Positions 35,743 to 45,130 of a stretch of DNA of 64,000 bases are shown here, piece after piece. How positions within the stretch are numbered: the first letter of the stretch is position 1; each line of letters starts with the position of its first letter. Below the pieces are notes generated by a model. It was not told the origin of the DNA, searched no databases, and worked only from the letters and a program-made list of their open reading frames with translations. The stretch is from CAIZGX01 sp964385405 (GTDB lineage Bacteria > Bacteroidota > Bacteroidia > Flavobacteriales_D > Sanyastnellaceae): NCBI GenBank assembly GCA_964385405.1, contig CAYLOT010000011.1, forward strand, positions 18,442 through 82,441, written 5' to 3'. The translations under genes and the position numbers were made by a program.

Positions 35743-38364
35743 TTAGCTTCCCACTATCTTCTTGATCTCGTTCAACTTGAACAAAGCTTCAACTGGAGTA
35801 AGCGTATTGATATCGATTTTTTCTACTTCTTTTTTAATCTGAACCAGCGTCGGATCATCGAGTTGGAAAAAACTCAATTGCATTTTCTCTTCTCCTTGAA
35901 CCGTTGTTGTTTTTCCTTTCCCTGTAGGAGCTTCACCTCTTTTTGTTTCCAATTGATGAAGCATATCATTCGCGCGATTCACCACCGTCTTCGGCATTCC
36001 GGCCAATTGCGCCACGTGAATTCCGAAGCTGTGATTGCTTCCACCTTCTTGCAACTTCCTTCTGAAAACTATTTTTCCTTTCGCTTCAGAAACCGACACG
36101 TTGAAGTTTTTGATACGTGGAAATAAATTCGTCATATCATTCAACTCGTGGTAATGCGTTGCGAAGAGCGTCTTCGCACGGAACTTCGGATGCTCGTGCA
36201 GATATTCCGCAATGGCCCATGCAATGGATACCCCGTCGTAGGTTGAAGTTCCTCTTCCAATTTCATCGAGCAGAATTAAACTGCGATCACTTAAGTTATT
36301 CAAGATGCTCGCGGTTTCATTCATTTCAACCATAAACGTAGATTCACCTGCGCTCATGTTGTCGTTCGCTCCTACACGCGTGAACACCTTGTCTACAATG
36401 CCCATTCTCACGCGCTTCGCTGGCACGAAGGAACCCATTTGAGCCATGAGCACAATGAGTGCGGTTTGACGAAGCACAGCGGATTTACCCGACATGTTCG
36501 GACCTGTGATCATCATAATCTGCTGGGCATCGCGATCTAGTTTTATGTCGTTTGCTATGTATGGATCGTTCGGCGGAAGGCGCAATTCAATAATAGCGTG
36601 TCTTCCTTGTTCAATCTCTATACAGTTCTCTTCTGTGAATTCCGGTGCGCAGTATTTGTTGGCCACCGCAACAGTTGCGAAGGAAGCCAATGCGTCGATT
36701 TCTGCAAGTACGCGCGCATTCAATTGCATATTCACCAAATGCGGAAGTGTCTCTTCAATCAACGATTGATAAATCTGATTTTCTAAAATCGAAATTTTCT
36801 CTTCGGCTCCTGTAATCTTCGCTTCGTATTCTTTTAGTTCAGGCGTTATATATCGCTCGGCCTGGGTCACCGTTTGTTTGCGTATCCATTCGGGCGGAAC
36901 CTTGTCTTTGTGAGTGTTTCGCACTTCCAAATAATAACCAAAGACATTGTTGAACGCAATTTTCAAGGAAGGAATTCCGGTGCGTTCGCTTTCGCGTTCT
37001 TGCACCATTTGCAAATAATCCTTTCCAGATTTTTGCAAGTTGCGAAGTTCATCCAATTCAGCGTTCACGCCTTCGGCTATCACAGAGCCACGGTTCAGTG
37101 CTAAAGGTGCTTCCGGATTTATTTTTTCGAAAACGGTATTGCACCAATCGGTCAATGGCTTCAACACATTGAACAGGGCTTGTATTTCTTTGCTTTTCGA
37201 ATTTGCGCCCAACTCTTTAATGTGCTCTGCCGTTTGCATGCCCTTTGCCAACTGAAGCAATTCACGCGGATTGACGCGGCCAGTAGCAATCTTAGAAGCC
37301 AAACGCTCCATGTCGCCAATGGTATTCAAATGCAAACGAGTTTCTGCAAGCAGCTCTGCGTCTTTGACAAAACTTCCAACTACAAACTGACGCTTCTCTA
37401 TTTGCGCAATGTCTTTAAGCGGCATGAGTACCCATCTGCGCAAGAGTCGCGCGCCCATGGGTGTGCTGGTGTGATTGAGCGTGTAGAACAACGTTGCCGT
37501 TTCGTCGTAGTTCGAATGCACCAATTCTAAATTTCGAATGGTGAAGCGGTCTAACCACACGAAAGTGTCTTCTTCAATACGCGCTATTTTTTGAATGTGC
37601 TGGGTCCTGTCGTGCTGCGTGTCTTTCAGATAATGCAACACGGCGCCAGCCGCAATAACTCCGAGTTTTAATTCCTCAACACCGAAGCCTTTAAGCGATT
37701 GTGTTCCGAATTGCTTTTGTAAAACTTCTTTGGCGTAGTCCAACGAGAACACCCATTCGTCTATGCGAAAGGTGAACCATTTGGTATCTCCGAAAGCCTC
37801 GCGAAATTGGTGGTCTTCGTGCTTTTGAAAAAGCACTTCATTTGGCCGAAAACTTTGAAGCAATTTGTTAATGTGTGCTAAACTTCCTTCGGCCAAATAG
37901 AACTCTCCTGTAGAGATATCTAAAAAACTTACACCAGCCTGCTGATCACGCATAACTACGGCTGCCAAAAACTGATTGTTCGAACTGTCGTAAGTTTTTT
38001 CGTTGTAGCTCACCGCTGGAGTTACTAATTCAGTAACTCCACGCTTCACTATTTTCTTCGTTAGCTTCGGGTCTTCCAACTGATCGCAAATAGCCACGCG
38101 ATTTCCAGCGCGAACCAATTTCGGCAAATAAGTATCTAACGAATGATGCGGAAAGCCCGCCAGTTCAATGAATGCGGCAGCTCCGTTCTTTCGCTTCGTT
38201 AAAGTAATCCCCAAAATGCGCGCAGCCGCAATGGCGTCTGAACCAAAGGTTTCATAAAAATCGCCGACACGAAACAACAAAAGCGCATCTGGATACTGCG
38301 CCTTAATTTCATTGTATTGTTTCATGAGTGGCGTTTCCACCACAGTCGATTTTTCTTCCGCCAT
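35743..38364 (-). CDS. mutS: DNA mismatch repair protein MutS
   Basis: An 873-residue mismatch-recognition ATPase. The N-terminal mismatch-binding domain keeps the Phe-x-Glu wedge (F36, E38 in GDFYETFGSDA). The P-loop is GPNMSGKS at 621-628, followed by the DEIGRGTSTYDGVSIAWA and ATHYHELNDM motifs of the ATPase domain. Length is normal for MutS1. It is one base after the clpX stop, so it is likely in one transcript with clpX. Confidence 0.97.
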   Translation of the reverse strand: MAEEKSTVVETPLMKQYNEIKAQYPDALLLFRVGDFYETFGSDAIAAARILGITLTKRKNGAAAFIELAGFPHHSLDTYLPKLVRAGNRVAICDQLEDPKLTKKIVKRGVTELVTPAVSYNEKTYDSSNNQFLAAVVMRDQQAGVSFLDISTGEFYLAEGSLAHINKLLQSFRPNEVLFQKHEDHQFREAFGDTKWFTFRIDEWVFSLDYAKEVLQKQFGTQSLKGFGVEELKLGVIAAGAVLHYLKDTQHDRTQHIQKIARIEEDTFVWLDRFTIRNLELVHSNYDETATLFYTLNHTSTPMGARLLRRWVLMPLKDIAQIEKRQFVVGSFVKDAELLAETRLHLNTIGDMERLASKIATGRVNPRELLQLAKGMQTAEHIKELGANSKSKEIQALFNVLKPLTDWCNTVFEKINPEAPLALNRGSVIAEGVNAELDELRNLQKSGKDYLQMVQERESERTGIPSLKIAFNNVFGYYLEVRNTHKDKVPPEWIRKQTVTQAERYITPELKEYEAKITGAEEKISILENQIYQSLIEETLPHLVNMQLNARVLAEIDALASFATVAVANKYCAPEFTEENCIEIEQGRHAIIELRLPPNDPYIANDIKLDRDAQQIMMITGPNMSGKSAVLRQTALIVLMAQMGSFVPAKRVRMGIVDKVFTRVGANDNMSAGESTFMVEMNETASILNNLSDRSLILLDEIGRGTSTYDGVSIAWAIAEYLHEHPKFRAKTLFATHYHELNDMTNLFPRIKNFNVSVSEAKGKIVFRRKLQEGGSNHSFGIHVAQLAGMPKTVVNRANDMLHQLETKRGEAPTGKGKTTTVQGEEKMQLSFFQLDDPTLVQIKKEVEKIDINTLTPVEALFKLNEIKKIVGS

Positions 38365-38365
38365 A

Positions 38366-39595
38366 TTACGCCACCTTCAATTGACTAAGTTTCGAACTTT
38401 CAAATTTTTCGCGAGCGTATGCTAACGTCACTTTGAATTCTTTTTCTTCCGTTTGATTCGGAATTTCAAACATGAGATCCAACAAGATTGCTTCGCAAAT
38501 TGAACGCAATCCGCGCGCTCCCAATTTGTAGGTCATGGCCTTTTCCACAATGTAATCCAACACTTGTTTTTCGAAGGACAATTTCACACCGTCCATTTCA
38601 AACAATTTCACATACTGCTTCACCAATGCGTTCTTCGGCTCTGTGAGAATTCTTCTGAGCGCTGCTTCATCAAGCGGATTCAAAAACGTTAAAACCGGGA
38701 AGCGACCGATTAATTCGGGAATCAAACCAAATTGTTTCAAATCGGCCGGAGCAATGTATTGCAACCATCCGCCTTGTTCTTCAACAGTCTTCGCGTTGCG
38801 ATAACCGATGCTCGCTGTATTCATTCTTCGTTCAATGTGCTTTTCAATTCCATCAAACGCACCGCCACAAACAAAAAGAATATTCTTCGTGTCTATCTGA
38901 ATCATTTTTTGCTCGGGGTGTTTTCTTCCTCCTTGTGGCGGAACACTCACCGTTGCACCTTCCAACAGTTTCAATAACGCTTGTTGCACACCCTCACCAC
39001 TTACGTCACGCGTTATGCTTGGGTTGTCGCTCTTACGCGCAATCTTATCTATTTCATCGATGAATACAATTCCGCGCTCCGCTTTTTGAACATCGTAATC
39101 TGCACTTTGAAGTAATCGTGAAAGAATACTTTCAACGTCTTCTCCTACGTAACCCGCCTGTGTAAGAACCGTTGCATCGGCAATACAGAACGGAACATTT
39201 AACATTTTCGCAATGGTCTTCGCCAACAATGTTTTTCCCGTTCCGGTTTCTCCAACCAAAACAATGTTCGACTTTTCAATTTCAACTTCGTCGTCTTTCT
39301 TACCAGCTGCGTGCTGCGCCAAACGTTTGTAATGATTGTAAACCGCAACGCTCAGAACTTTCTTCGCTTCGTCTTGGCCAATGATGTATTCGTTTAAGAA
39401 ATCTCTGATTTCAATAGGCTTCAGCAATTCAGACGTATTAAATTCTTCTTGAGGAACTACGGCTTCTTCCTTTACAATCTCGTTTGCCTGACGTGCACAA
39501 TCGTCGCAAATGTGTCCGGAAACACCTGCAATAAGCACATTCACTTCACTCTTTTTTCTTCCACAAAACGAGCAATTAATCTCTTGTTTAGACAT
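38366..39595 (-). CDS. clpX: ATP-dependent Clp protease ATPase subunit ClpX
   Basis: A 409-residue AAA+ unfoldase. The N-terminal zinc-binding domain has C8, C11, C30 and C33. Walker A is GETGTGKT (115-122), Walker B is IVFIDE (176-181), and RDVSGEGVQQALLKLLEG and ERRMNTASIGY are ClpX-specific. It feeds substrates into ClpP, whose gene is 2.5 kb away. A TACCTTTG box lies 16 bases upstream. Confidence 0.97.
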   Translation of the reverse strand: MSKQEINCSFCGRKKSEVNVLIAGVSGHICDDCARQANEIVKEEAVVPQEEFNTSELLKPIEIRDFLNEYIIGQDEAKKVLSVAVYNHYKRLAQHAAGKKDDEVEIEKSNIVLVGETGTGKTLLAKTIAKMLNVPFCIADATVLTQAGYVGEDVESILSRLLQSADYDVQKAERGIVFIDEIDKIARKSDNPSITRDVSGEGVQQALLKLLEGATVSVPPQGGRKHPEQKMIQIDTKNILFVCGGAFDGIEKHIERRMNTASIGYRNAKTVEEQGGWLQYIAPADLKQFGLIPELIGRFPVLTFLNPLDEAALRRILTEPKNALVKQYVKLFEMDGVKLSFEKQVLDYIVEKAMTYKLGARGLRSICEAILLDLMFEIPNQTEEKEFKVTLAYAREKFESSKLSQLKVA

Positions 39596-39611
39596 CTTTA
39601 ATTCTTTCCAA

Positions 39612-39619
39612 CAAAGGTA
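39612..39619 (-). promoter_or_regulatory. -7 box upstream of clpX
   Basis: TACCTTTG on the minus strand matches TAnnTTTG, 17 bases from the clpX ATG and inside the gap after priA. No good -33 match is seen. Confidence 0.35.
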
Positions 39620-39634
39620 ATGAAACTCTTCTGT

Positions 39635-42094
39635 TTACACAGGGTCTACGTCAATAGATACACGAACCATTTTGTATTTCTGCTGAGCAGTTAGCGTGTT
39701 CGAACAGTCGAGCAGATAACGTTTCACCTGAGCAGGCTGAAGTTCTTGCGGAATTCGAATCCAAAACTGTTGAATGTAATAGTTGTTCACACGGCCAATG
39801 GCGGGTGTTTCAGGGCCTGTGTAATTTCCAAAAAGCGATTTAAAGAACCACCCTCCAAGCTCTGCGGCTGCGCTTAACGCAACACCTTGCTCTTTGTGCT
39901 TAACGGTTAATTTAATCATTCGAGTAAAAGGCGGATACCGGAACTGCTTGCGCTCCGCGACTTCCAGCTTATAGAACTGTTCGTAATTGTTGTTCTCAAT
40001 CAGCGGGAAAACCCAATGCTCGGGATCATAGGTTTGAATGAGCACGCGCCCGCGTTCTTCACGTCTTCCGCTTCTTCCAGAAACCTGAACCATCATCTGA
40101 AAGGCGCGTTCGATCGAACGAAAATCGGGATGCTTCAACATGCGATCGGCATTCAATATTCCAACCAAATGAACATTGCTGAAGTCAAGTCCCTTCGTAA
40201 CCATCTGCGTTCCAATGAGCACATCGGTCTTTCCACTTTCAAATTCAGAAATGATTTTATGGTGCGCATGTTTGCCTCGAGCAACATCTAAATCCATTCG
40301 CGAAATGCGAATATGCGGAAGGCATTCGCCTAACTCCTCTTCAATGCGCTCGGTTCCTGCGCCCAACATTTTGAAAGCGTTGGCGCCACATGAAGGACAT
40401 TGCTGCACAGGAATTTCATGATGACCGCAGTAATGGCAGCGCAGTTCATGATGAAATTTATGGTAGGTCAAGCTCACGTCGCAGTTCTTGCACTCGGGTG
40501 TGTAGTGACACATTTCGCATTCCCAAAGCGGCGTATAACCTCTTCGGTTTTGAAACAAAATCACTTGTTTACCAGCCTTTACTGTTGCATCAATAGCATC
40601 GAGCAACACCGAAGAAAAGACTCCTTGCATGCGCTTCGCTTGTAGCTCTGACCGGAGGTTAACGAAGCTAATTCTTGGCTGAACAGCGTTCCCATAGCGC
40701 TCGAACATTTCAACCAACTGATACTTGTTTTGTTTTGCGTTGAAGTACGACTCTAAAGAAGGTGTTGCGCTTCCCAACACCACTTGAGCGTTCGATAAAA
40801 CACTTAGTTTAATAGCAGTGTCTCTCGCATGATAACGTGGTGCCGGATCTTGTTGCTTGAATGTTCCTTCGTGCTCTTCGTCGACAATGATTAACCCTAA
40901 ATTTTCAAAAGGAAGAAACACACCCGAGCGTGCAGCTAATACAACATCGAATCGATGTAAATCTGAATGCACTCGGTGCCACACTTCGGTGCGTTCATGG
41001 GTGCTGTAACCGCTATGATATACACCAACGCGAGTTCCGAAATATTTCTGAATGCGGTCGATTAAATGAGATGTTAACGCAATTTCAGGAACCAACAACA
41101 ACACTTGTTTTCCTTGTTGAACTTGCTCTTGCATAAGATGCAAATACACTTCCGTTTTTCCTGAAGAGGTTACTCCATGCAAGAGCGTAACTCCAGCATG
41201 AGATTTAATTTTTTCAAAGGCTGAATGTTGCAGTTCACTCAATACCGGAAGTGGTATCAGCTCATGATCGCCAGTAATCATGCGTAATTCGGAACGTTCT
41301 TCAATGGCTAGTATTCCCTTCTTCACCAAAGCTGAAACAGCTGAAGCATCGGTTTTCGATTGAATCTCTAGTTCCTTTTTCTTAACCGACTCTGCTGTAT
41401 TTCCGTCCCATTTGCTCATTTGCAGAAAGGTCATCAATGCTTGAATTTGCTTGTCAGCATTGCGCTTTTCCAAAGCTGCGAAATGGGTGTTAAGTTGTTC
41501 GTCAGAATTTCCATTTTCACCGATAACCACATATGAAACCCGCTTCGGAATGAACTTCTCCTTCACCTCTTCAAACGACGCAATGGCGTTCTTCTTCAAC
41601 AAATTTTTTAATGTAGAATGAATGGAAACCTTTGGCAGCGCGTGCTGTATGTCTTTCGACATAACACCCATACCTCTATCTTTTTCCAAAATTACATCTA
41701 CAACCGAACGTTCATTCGGTGTTAATTCTACCGCAAGATCTTTTGTTGTATAGACCGTTTCACTCGACAATTTCAACCCGCTAGGAAGCGCCGCTGTCAT
41801 AACTTCCCCGAGTGTACAGGCATAGTATTTCGCTATCCACTCCCACAGTTGCATTTGTGTTTCTGAAACCACCGGAACATCGTCTAACACTTCCTCGAGA
41901 TATTTCGCAGCGTAATCTTTAGGAACCTCTTCGTGCACGCGCCAAACAATTGCTGTGTACCGCTTAGACTTTCCCAAAGGCACTACTACACGAACCCCTT
42001 GTTGAACGTAGTTCTCCCAAGCTACAGGAACCCTGTAGGTAAGCACTTGTGGAAGTGCTAACGGAACAACAACATCAACAAAAAAGGTTTTCAT
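39635..42094 (-). CDS. priA: Primosomal helicase PriA
   Basis: An 819-residue replication-restart helicase. Walker A is GVTSSGKT at 307-314, the DEEH box is in IIVDEEHEGTFKQQDPAPRYH, and the zinc-binding insert has paired cysteines in CEMCHYTPECKNC and CPSCGANAF. It reloads DnaB at stalled forks. It sits between clpX and clpP on the minus strand, 60 bases from clpP, with a terminator in that gap. Confidence 0.95.
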   Translation of the reverse strand: MKTFFVDVVVPLALPQVLTYRVPVAWENYVQQGVRVVVPLGKSKRYTAIVWRVHEEVPKDYAAKYLEEVLDDVPVVSETQMQLWEWIAKYYACTLGEVMTAALPSGLKLSSETVYTTKDLAVELTPNERSVVDVILEKDRGMGVMSKDIQHALPKVSIHSTLKNLLKKNAIASFEEVKEKFIPKRVSYVVIGENGNSDEQLNTHFAALEKRNADKQIQALMTFLQMSKWDGNTAESVKKKELEIQSKTDASAVSALVKKGILAIEERSELRMITGDHELIPLPVLSELQHSAFEKIKSHAGVTLLHGVTSSGKTEVYLHLMQEQVQQGKQVLLLVPEIALTSHLIDRIQKYFGTRVGVYHSGYSTHERTEVWHRVHSDLHRFDVVLAARSGVFLPFENLGLIIVDEEHEGTFKQQDPAPRYHARDTAIKLSVLSNAQVVLGSATPSLESYFNAKQNKYQLVEMFERYGNAVQPRISFVNLRSELQAKRMQGVFSSVLLDAIDATVKAGKQVILFQNRRGYTPLWECEMCHYTPECKNCDVSLTYHKFHHELRCHYCGHHEIPVQQCPSCGANAFKMLGAGTERIEEELGECLPHIRISRMDLDVARGKHAHHKIISEFESGKTDVLIGTQMVTKGLDFSNVHLVGILNADRMLKHPDFRSIERAFQMMVQVSGRSGRREERGRVLIQTYDPEHWVFPLIENNNYEQFYKLEVAERKQFRYPPFTRMIKLTVKHKEQGVALSAAAELGGWFFKSLFGNYTGPETPAIGRVNNYYIQQFWIRIPQELQPAQVKRYLLDCSNTLTAQQKYKMVRVSIDVDPV

Positions 42095-42109
42095 GGTCTA
42101 TAAACAAAT

Positions 42110-42132
42110 AGAGACACGAAGGCCGTGTCTCT
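42110..42132 (-). terminator. Terminator between clpP and priA
   Basis: AGAGACACG and CGTGTCTCT form a perfect 9-pair stem around a 5-base loop. On the minus strand ATTTGTTTATAG follows. It is 23 bases after the clpP stop and before priA. Confidence 0.7.
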
Positions 42133-42154
42133 ACTCTAATTTGAATTGAAACGA

Positions 42155-42835
42155 TTATGGTTTTCTTTCTAAAACTTCGTCTATCATGCCGTACTCTTTC
42201 GCTTCGGAAGCAATCATCCAGTAATCACGATCACTATCTGCCCATACTTGGTCGTATGGTTTGCCGCTGTGATGTGCGATAATGTCGTACAGCTCTTTCT
42301 TCAATTTTTGAATTTCACGTGCAGTGATTTCAATATCTGAAGCTTGGCCGCGCGCGCCTCCCAATGGTTGGTGAATCATTACGCGAGAGTGCTTCAATCC
42401 GGTGCGCTTTCCTGCTGCACCCGCGCACAACAATACCGCGCCCATTGAAGCTGCCATTCCGGTGCAAATAGTAGATACATCCGGATTAATGTACTGCATG
42501 GTATCGTAGATACCTAAACCAGCATACACGCTTCCTCCTGGAGAGTTAATGTAAATCTGAATGTCTTTCTTAGAATCTGTGCTTTCCAAAAACAACAACT
42601 GCGCTTGAATAATATTCGCGATATAATCATCGATTTCAGTACCTAAGAAAATAATTCTATCGGCCATTAAACGAGAGAATACGTCTACCTCACGGAAAGG
42701 CATGTGACGCTCTTCGATAACAGTTCTAGTCATGTTCTCTGGACCATACATGTGAGAAATCACATCGTTCACCACTGTGCTATTGATACCTAAATGGCCA
42801 GTAGCATATTTTTTAAATTCTTTACGTTCGAACAT
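42155..42835 (-). CDS. clpP: ATP-dependent Clp protease proteolytic subunit ClpP
   Basis: A 226-residue serine protease. The triad is S130 (GMAAS), H155 (MIHQPLGG) and D204 (ADSDRDYWM), with the S-H and H-D spacings (25 and 49) identical to E. coli ClpP. The N-terminus is longer than usual, with about 35 residues before the core, probably a propeptide. It is a single-gene unit with its own terminator and partners ClpX in this window. Confidence 0.97.
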   Translation of the reverse strand: MFERKEFKKYATGHLGINSTVVNDVISHMYGPENMTRTVIEERHMPFREVDVFSRLMADRIIFLGTEIDDYIANIIQAQLLFLESTDSKKDIQIYINSPGGSVYAGLGIYDTMQYINPDVSTICTGMAASMGAVLLCAGAAGKRTGLKHSRVMIHQPLGGARGQASDIEITAREIQKLKKELYDIIAHHSGKPYDQVWADSDRDYWMIASEAKEYGMIDEVLERKP

Positions 42836-42854
42836 ATAGTAATATTTGTGTCGA

Positions 42855-42880
42855 AGATAGTGCGCTTTTTAATTCAAAAC
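42855..42880 (-). promoter_or_regulatory. Possible clpP promoter
   Basis: On the minus strand TATCTTCG fits TAnnTTCG, with TTTTG fifteen bases upstream. The spacing is slightly short of the usual 17-23, so it is tentative. Confidence 0.3.
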
Positions 42881-42908
42881 CGAGACTTCAAAGAGTAGAC
42901 TTTTCAAC

Positions 42909-43133
42909 TTATTCTATAAACTCAAAACGCTTGAATTTGATACGTCCAAGCTCACATTCGTCTTCCCACATGGCAAGCGGACGGGCATAAACAGACCCAA
43001 ATGGAACAGATTTGTAGATTACCAACGCCTCTTTGGTTTCACTGTGATTGGCTAAAGAAATGATTTCGTAAACACCTCCTTTGTAATGCTTCCAACGTTC
43101 ACCCGGCATGGGGTATCTTATCGCTTTTTCCAT
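42909..43133 (-). CDS. DUF1653 family protein
   Basis: A 74-residue protein with the DUF1653 core: YPMPGERWKHYKGGVYEIISLANHSETKEALVIYKS, then VYARPLAMWEDE. Members are small, function undefined. It lies 8 bases downstream of dnaG on the same strand, so it is likely co-transcribed with it. No signal peptide. Confidence 0.85.
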   Translation of the reverse strand: MEKAIRYPMPGERWKHYKGGVYEIISLANHSETKEALVIYKSVPFGSVYARPLAMWEDECELGRIKFKRFEFIE

Positions 43134-43141
43134 GTTTTCCT

Positions 43142-45112
43142 TTATAGTACTACCGTCCCAAAATTATCTGCTAACTGCTTTCTTACCTCGTCTAATCGTT
43201 TCTTTTCTGCTAATAAAACCATTACCTCGTCCTCATTTGTCTCTACCTCTAATTGGGTCTCTATGGCTTTAGCCGCAATTTGTACGTATCGCATTTTCAT
43301 ACGAAATAAGCAGTCCTTCGCAGCCTTTCCTATGATATACTCCTCCGATTCGGTTAATATGCCGTGCTTATTTTTCCAATTTTCACTAATCTGGTGACGG
43401 GTAGTTAATACATTCACAGCCTCACTGCGAACCCTTTCCTCCTCATGCGAGATAAAATTTTGATGGGTTGGCATTTGGTTTTCACTCACCAATTCCAAAT
43501 ACTCTTTCAACATTTTCGAATAAACCTCTGACTGAAGAGTCATGGAGTCGTGTTCAAGATTTCCAATTAAATAATCGGCTACCGATAAATGAATGACTTC
43601 TCTTTTACCTTCTTCGCTCACAATTTCAATGGGCATTTCATATTCGCCATACATGAGCAGAATGCGCATGAAGTCGCGCTCTTGAGCTTCTGAATTCAGC
43701 GTATCGGGAACAGGAACGGTCTCGTCAAATGGAGTAGCAACAGGTGCTTCAACAGGGGTATGAACCGCCTCATCTCCAGCAGTTGTTGGTTTTCCTGAGC
43801 CTTTCTTTAAATTTTCTTGAAGCGATTTGTTCAGTTCTAAAAGCAGAACTGATTCGCCAATGCCCATGATTTGCGAACAATCCTGAACAAAAACAGACCG
43901 TTTAATCGCATCTGGAATGAGCGCAATACTGTCAACTATTCCACGAATTAGTCCCGCTTTCTTAATGGGGTCATTGCCCACCTCTTCAAGAAGTAATGCC
44001 GTTTTATATCGAATGAAATCTTTCGCGTTCTCTTTTACATATTGCTGAATCTCTTCACTGCTGTGCTTTCTGGAATAACTGTCAGGGTCATCGCCATCTG
44101 GAAATGTTGCAACGCGAACATTCAACCCTTCCTTCAATATCATGTCAATACCTCGGAAACTCGCCTTAATTCCCGCTTTGTCACCATCGTACAAAATGGT
44201 AATATTCTGCGTGAATCTGCGAATCAAACGAATCTGTCCTTCGGTTAAACTTGTTCCGCTACTCGCGACAACATTCTCTACGCCTGCTTGGTGAAGCGCA
44301 ATAACGTCTGTATATCCTTCAACCAAAAAACAATTGTCTTCCTTCACCATCGCGTTCTTCGCGAGGTGCAAGCCGTACAGCGTATTCGATTTGTGATATA
44401 AATCGCTTTCCGGACTGTTGAAATATTTCGCAATGTCTTTTTCCGCCTTCAGCGTTCTTCCACCAAACGCAATCACCTTTCCACTCACATTGTGAATGGG
44501 GAACATCACCCTTCCACGGAAGAAGTCATACGGCGAACCGTCTTTCTCTCTCGTTAAACCGGTCTTCAACAAATAAGTCAACGAATGCCCAGCAGACAGC
44601 GCTGCTTGAGACATCTTGTCCCACCCATCTGGACAATAACCCAACTGAAATTTCTTCAGTGTGTCTTCACGAAATCCACGCGATTCGAAATAAGAAAGGC
44701 CAATGGCTCTTCCCATTTCGGTATTGTACATCTGATCTTGGAAATACTTGTTCGCAAATTCGGTCACAATTGAAAGCTGTTCGCGTTCACTCTTTTCAGC
44801 TTTTTGCTCTTCCGTTTGACTCTCTTCTTCGATCTCTATGTTATACCTATTCGCTAACCAGCGCAAGGCTTCCGGATAGGAAAGCTTCTCGTGCTGCATG
44901 AGAAAGTCAATCGCATTACCGCCTTTGCCAGAACTGAAATCTTTATAAATTCCTTTGGAAGGAACCACAAAAAAACTTGGCGTTTTTTCATTCACAAAAG
45001 GTGAAAGACCACGATAAGAGGAACCGCTTTTTTTCAAATGAACAAACTCACCAACCACATCTTCAATGAGAATGGCCTGATAAATTCTGTCTATCGTGGA
45101 ACGGGAAATCAT
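43142..45112 (-). CDS. dnaG: DNA primase
   Basis: A 656-residue primase. The N-terminal zinc-binding domain is present as a fold but its four ligands are replaced: the usual CxxH reads SPFV (S37, V40) and CxxC reads DFSS (D58, S61), within NEKTPSFFVVPSKG and GKGGNAIDF. The TOPRIM catalytic core follows with LVEGYTDVIALHQAGVENVVASSGTS. The C-terminal part (about 450-656) is the DnaB-interacting helical region. Loss of zinc ligands may be a clade trait, not damage, since the rest is intact. Confidence 0.95.
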   Translation of the reverse strand: MISRSTIDRIYQAILIEDVVGEFVHLKKSGSSYRGLSPFVNEKTPSFFVVPSKGIYKDFSSGKGGNAIDFLMQHEKLSYPEALRWLANRYNIEIEEESQTEEQKAEKSEREQLSIVTEFANKYFQDQMYNTEMGRAIGLSYFESRGFREDTLKKFQLGYCPDGWDKMSQAALSAGHSLTYLLKTGLTREKDGSPYDFFRGRVMFPIHNVSGKVIAFGGRTLKAEKDIAKYFNSPESDLYHKSNTLYGLHLAKNAMVKEDNCFLVEGYTDVIALHQAGVENVVASSGTSLTEGQIRLIRRFTQNITILYDGDKAGIKASFRGIDMILKEGLNVRVATFPDGDDPDSYSRKHSSEEIQQYVKENAKDFIRYKTALLLEEVGNDPIKKAGLIRGIVDSIALIPDAIKRSVFVQDCSQIMGIGESVLLLELNKSLQENLKKGSGKPTTAGDEAVHTPVEAPVATPFDETVPVPDTLNSEAQERDFMRILLMYGEYEMPIEIVSEEGKREVIHLSVADYLIGNLEHDSMTLQSEVYSKMLKEYLELVSENQMPTHQNFISHEEERVRSEAVNVLTTRHQISENWKNKHGILTESEEYIIGKAAKDCLFRMKMRYVQIAAKAIETQLEVETNEDEVMVLLAEKKRLDEVRKQLADNFGTVVL

Positions 45113-45130
45113 GGACTACCAAAGGTAGTG

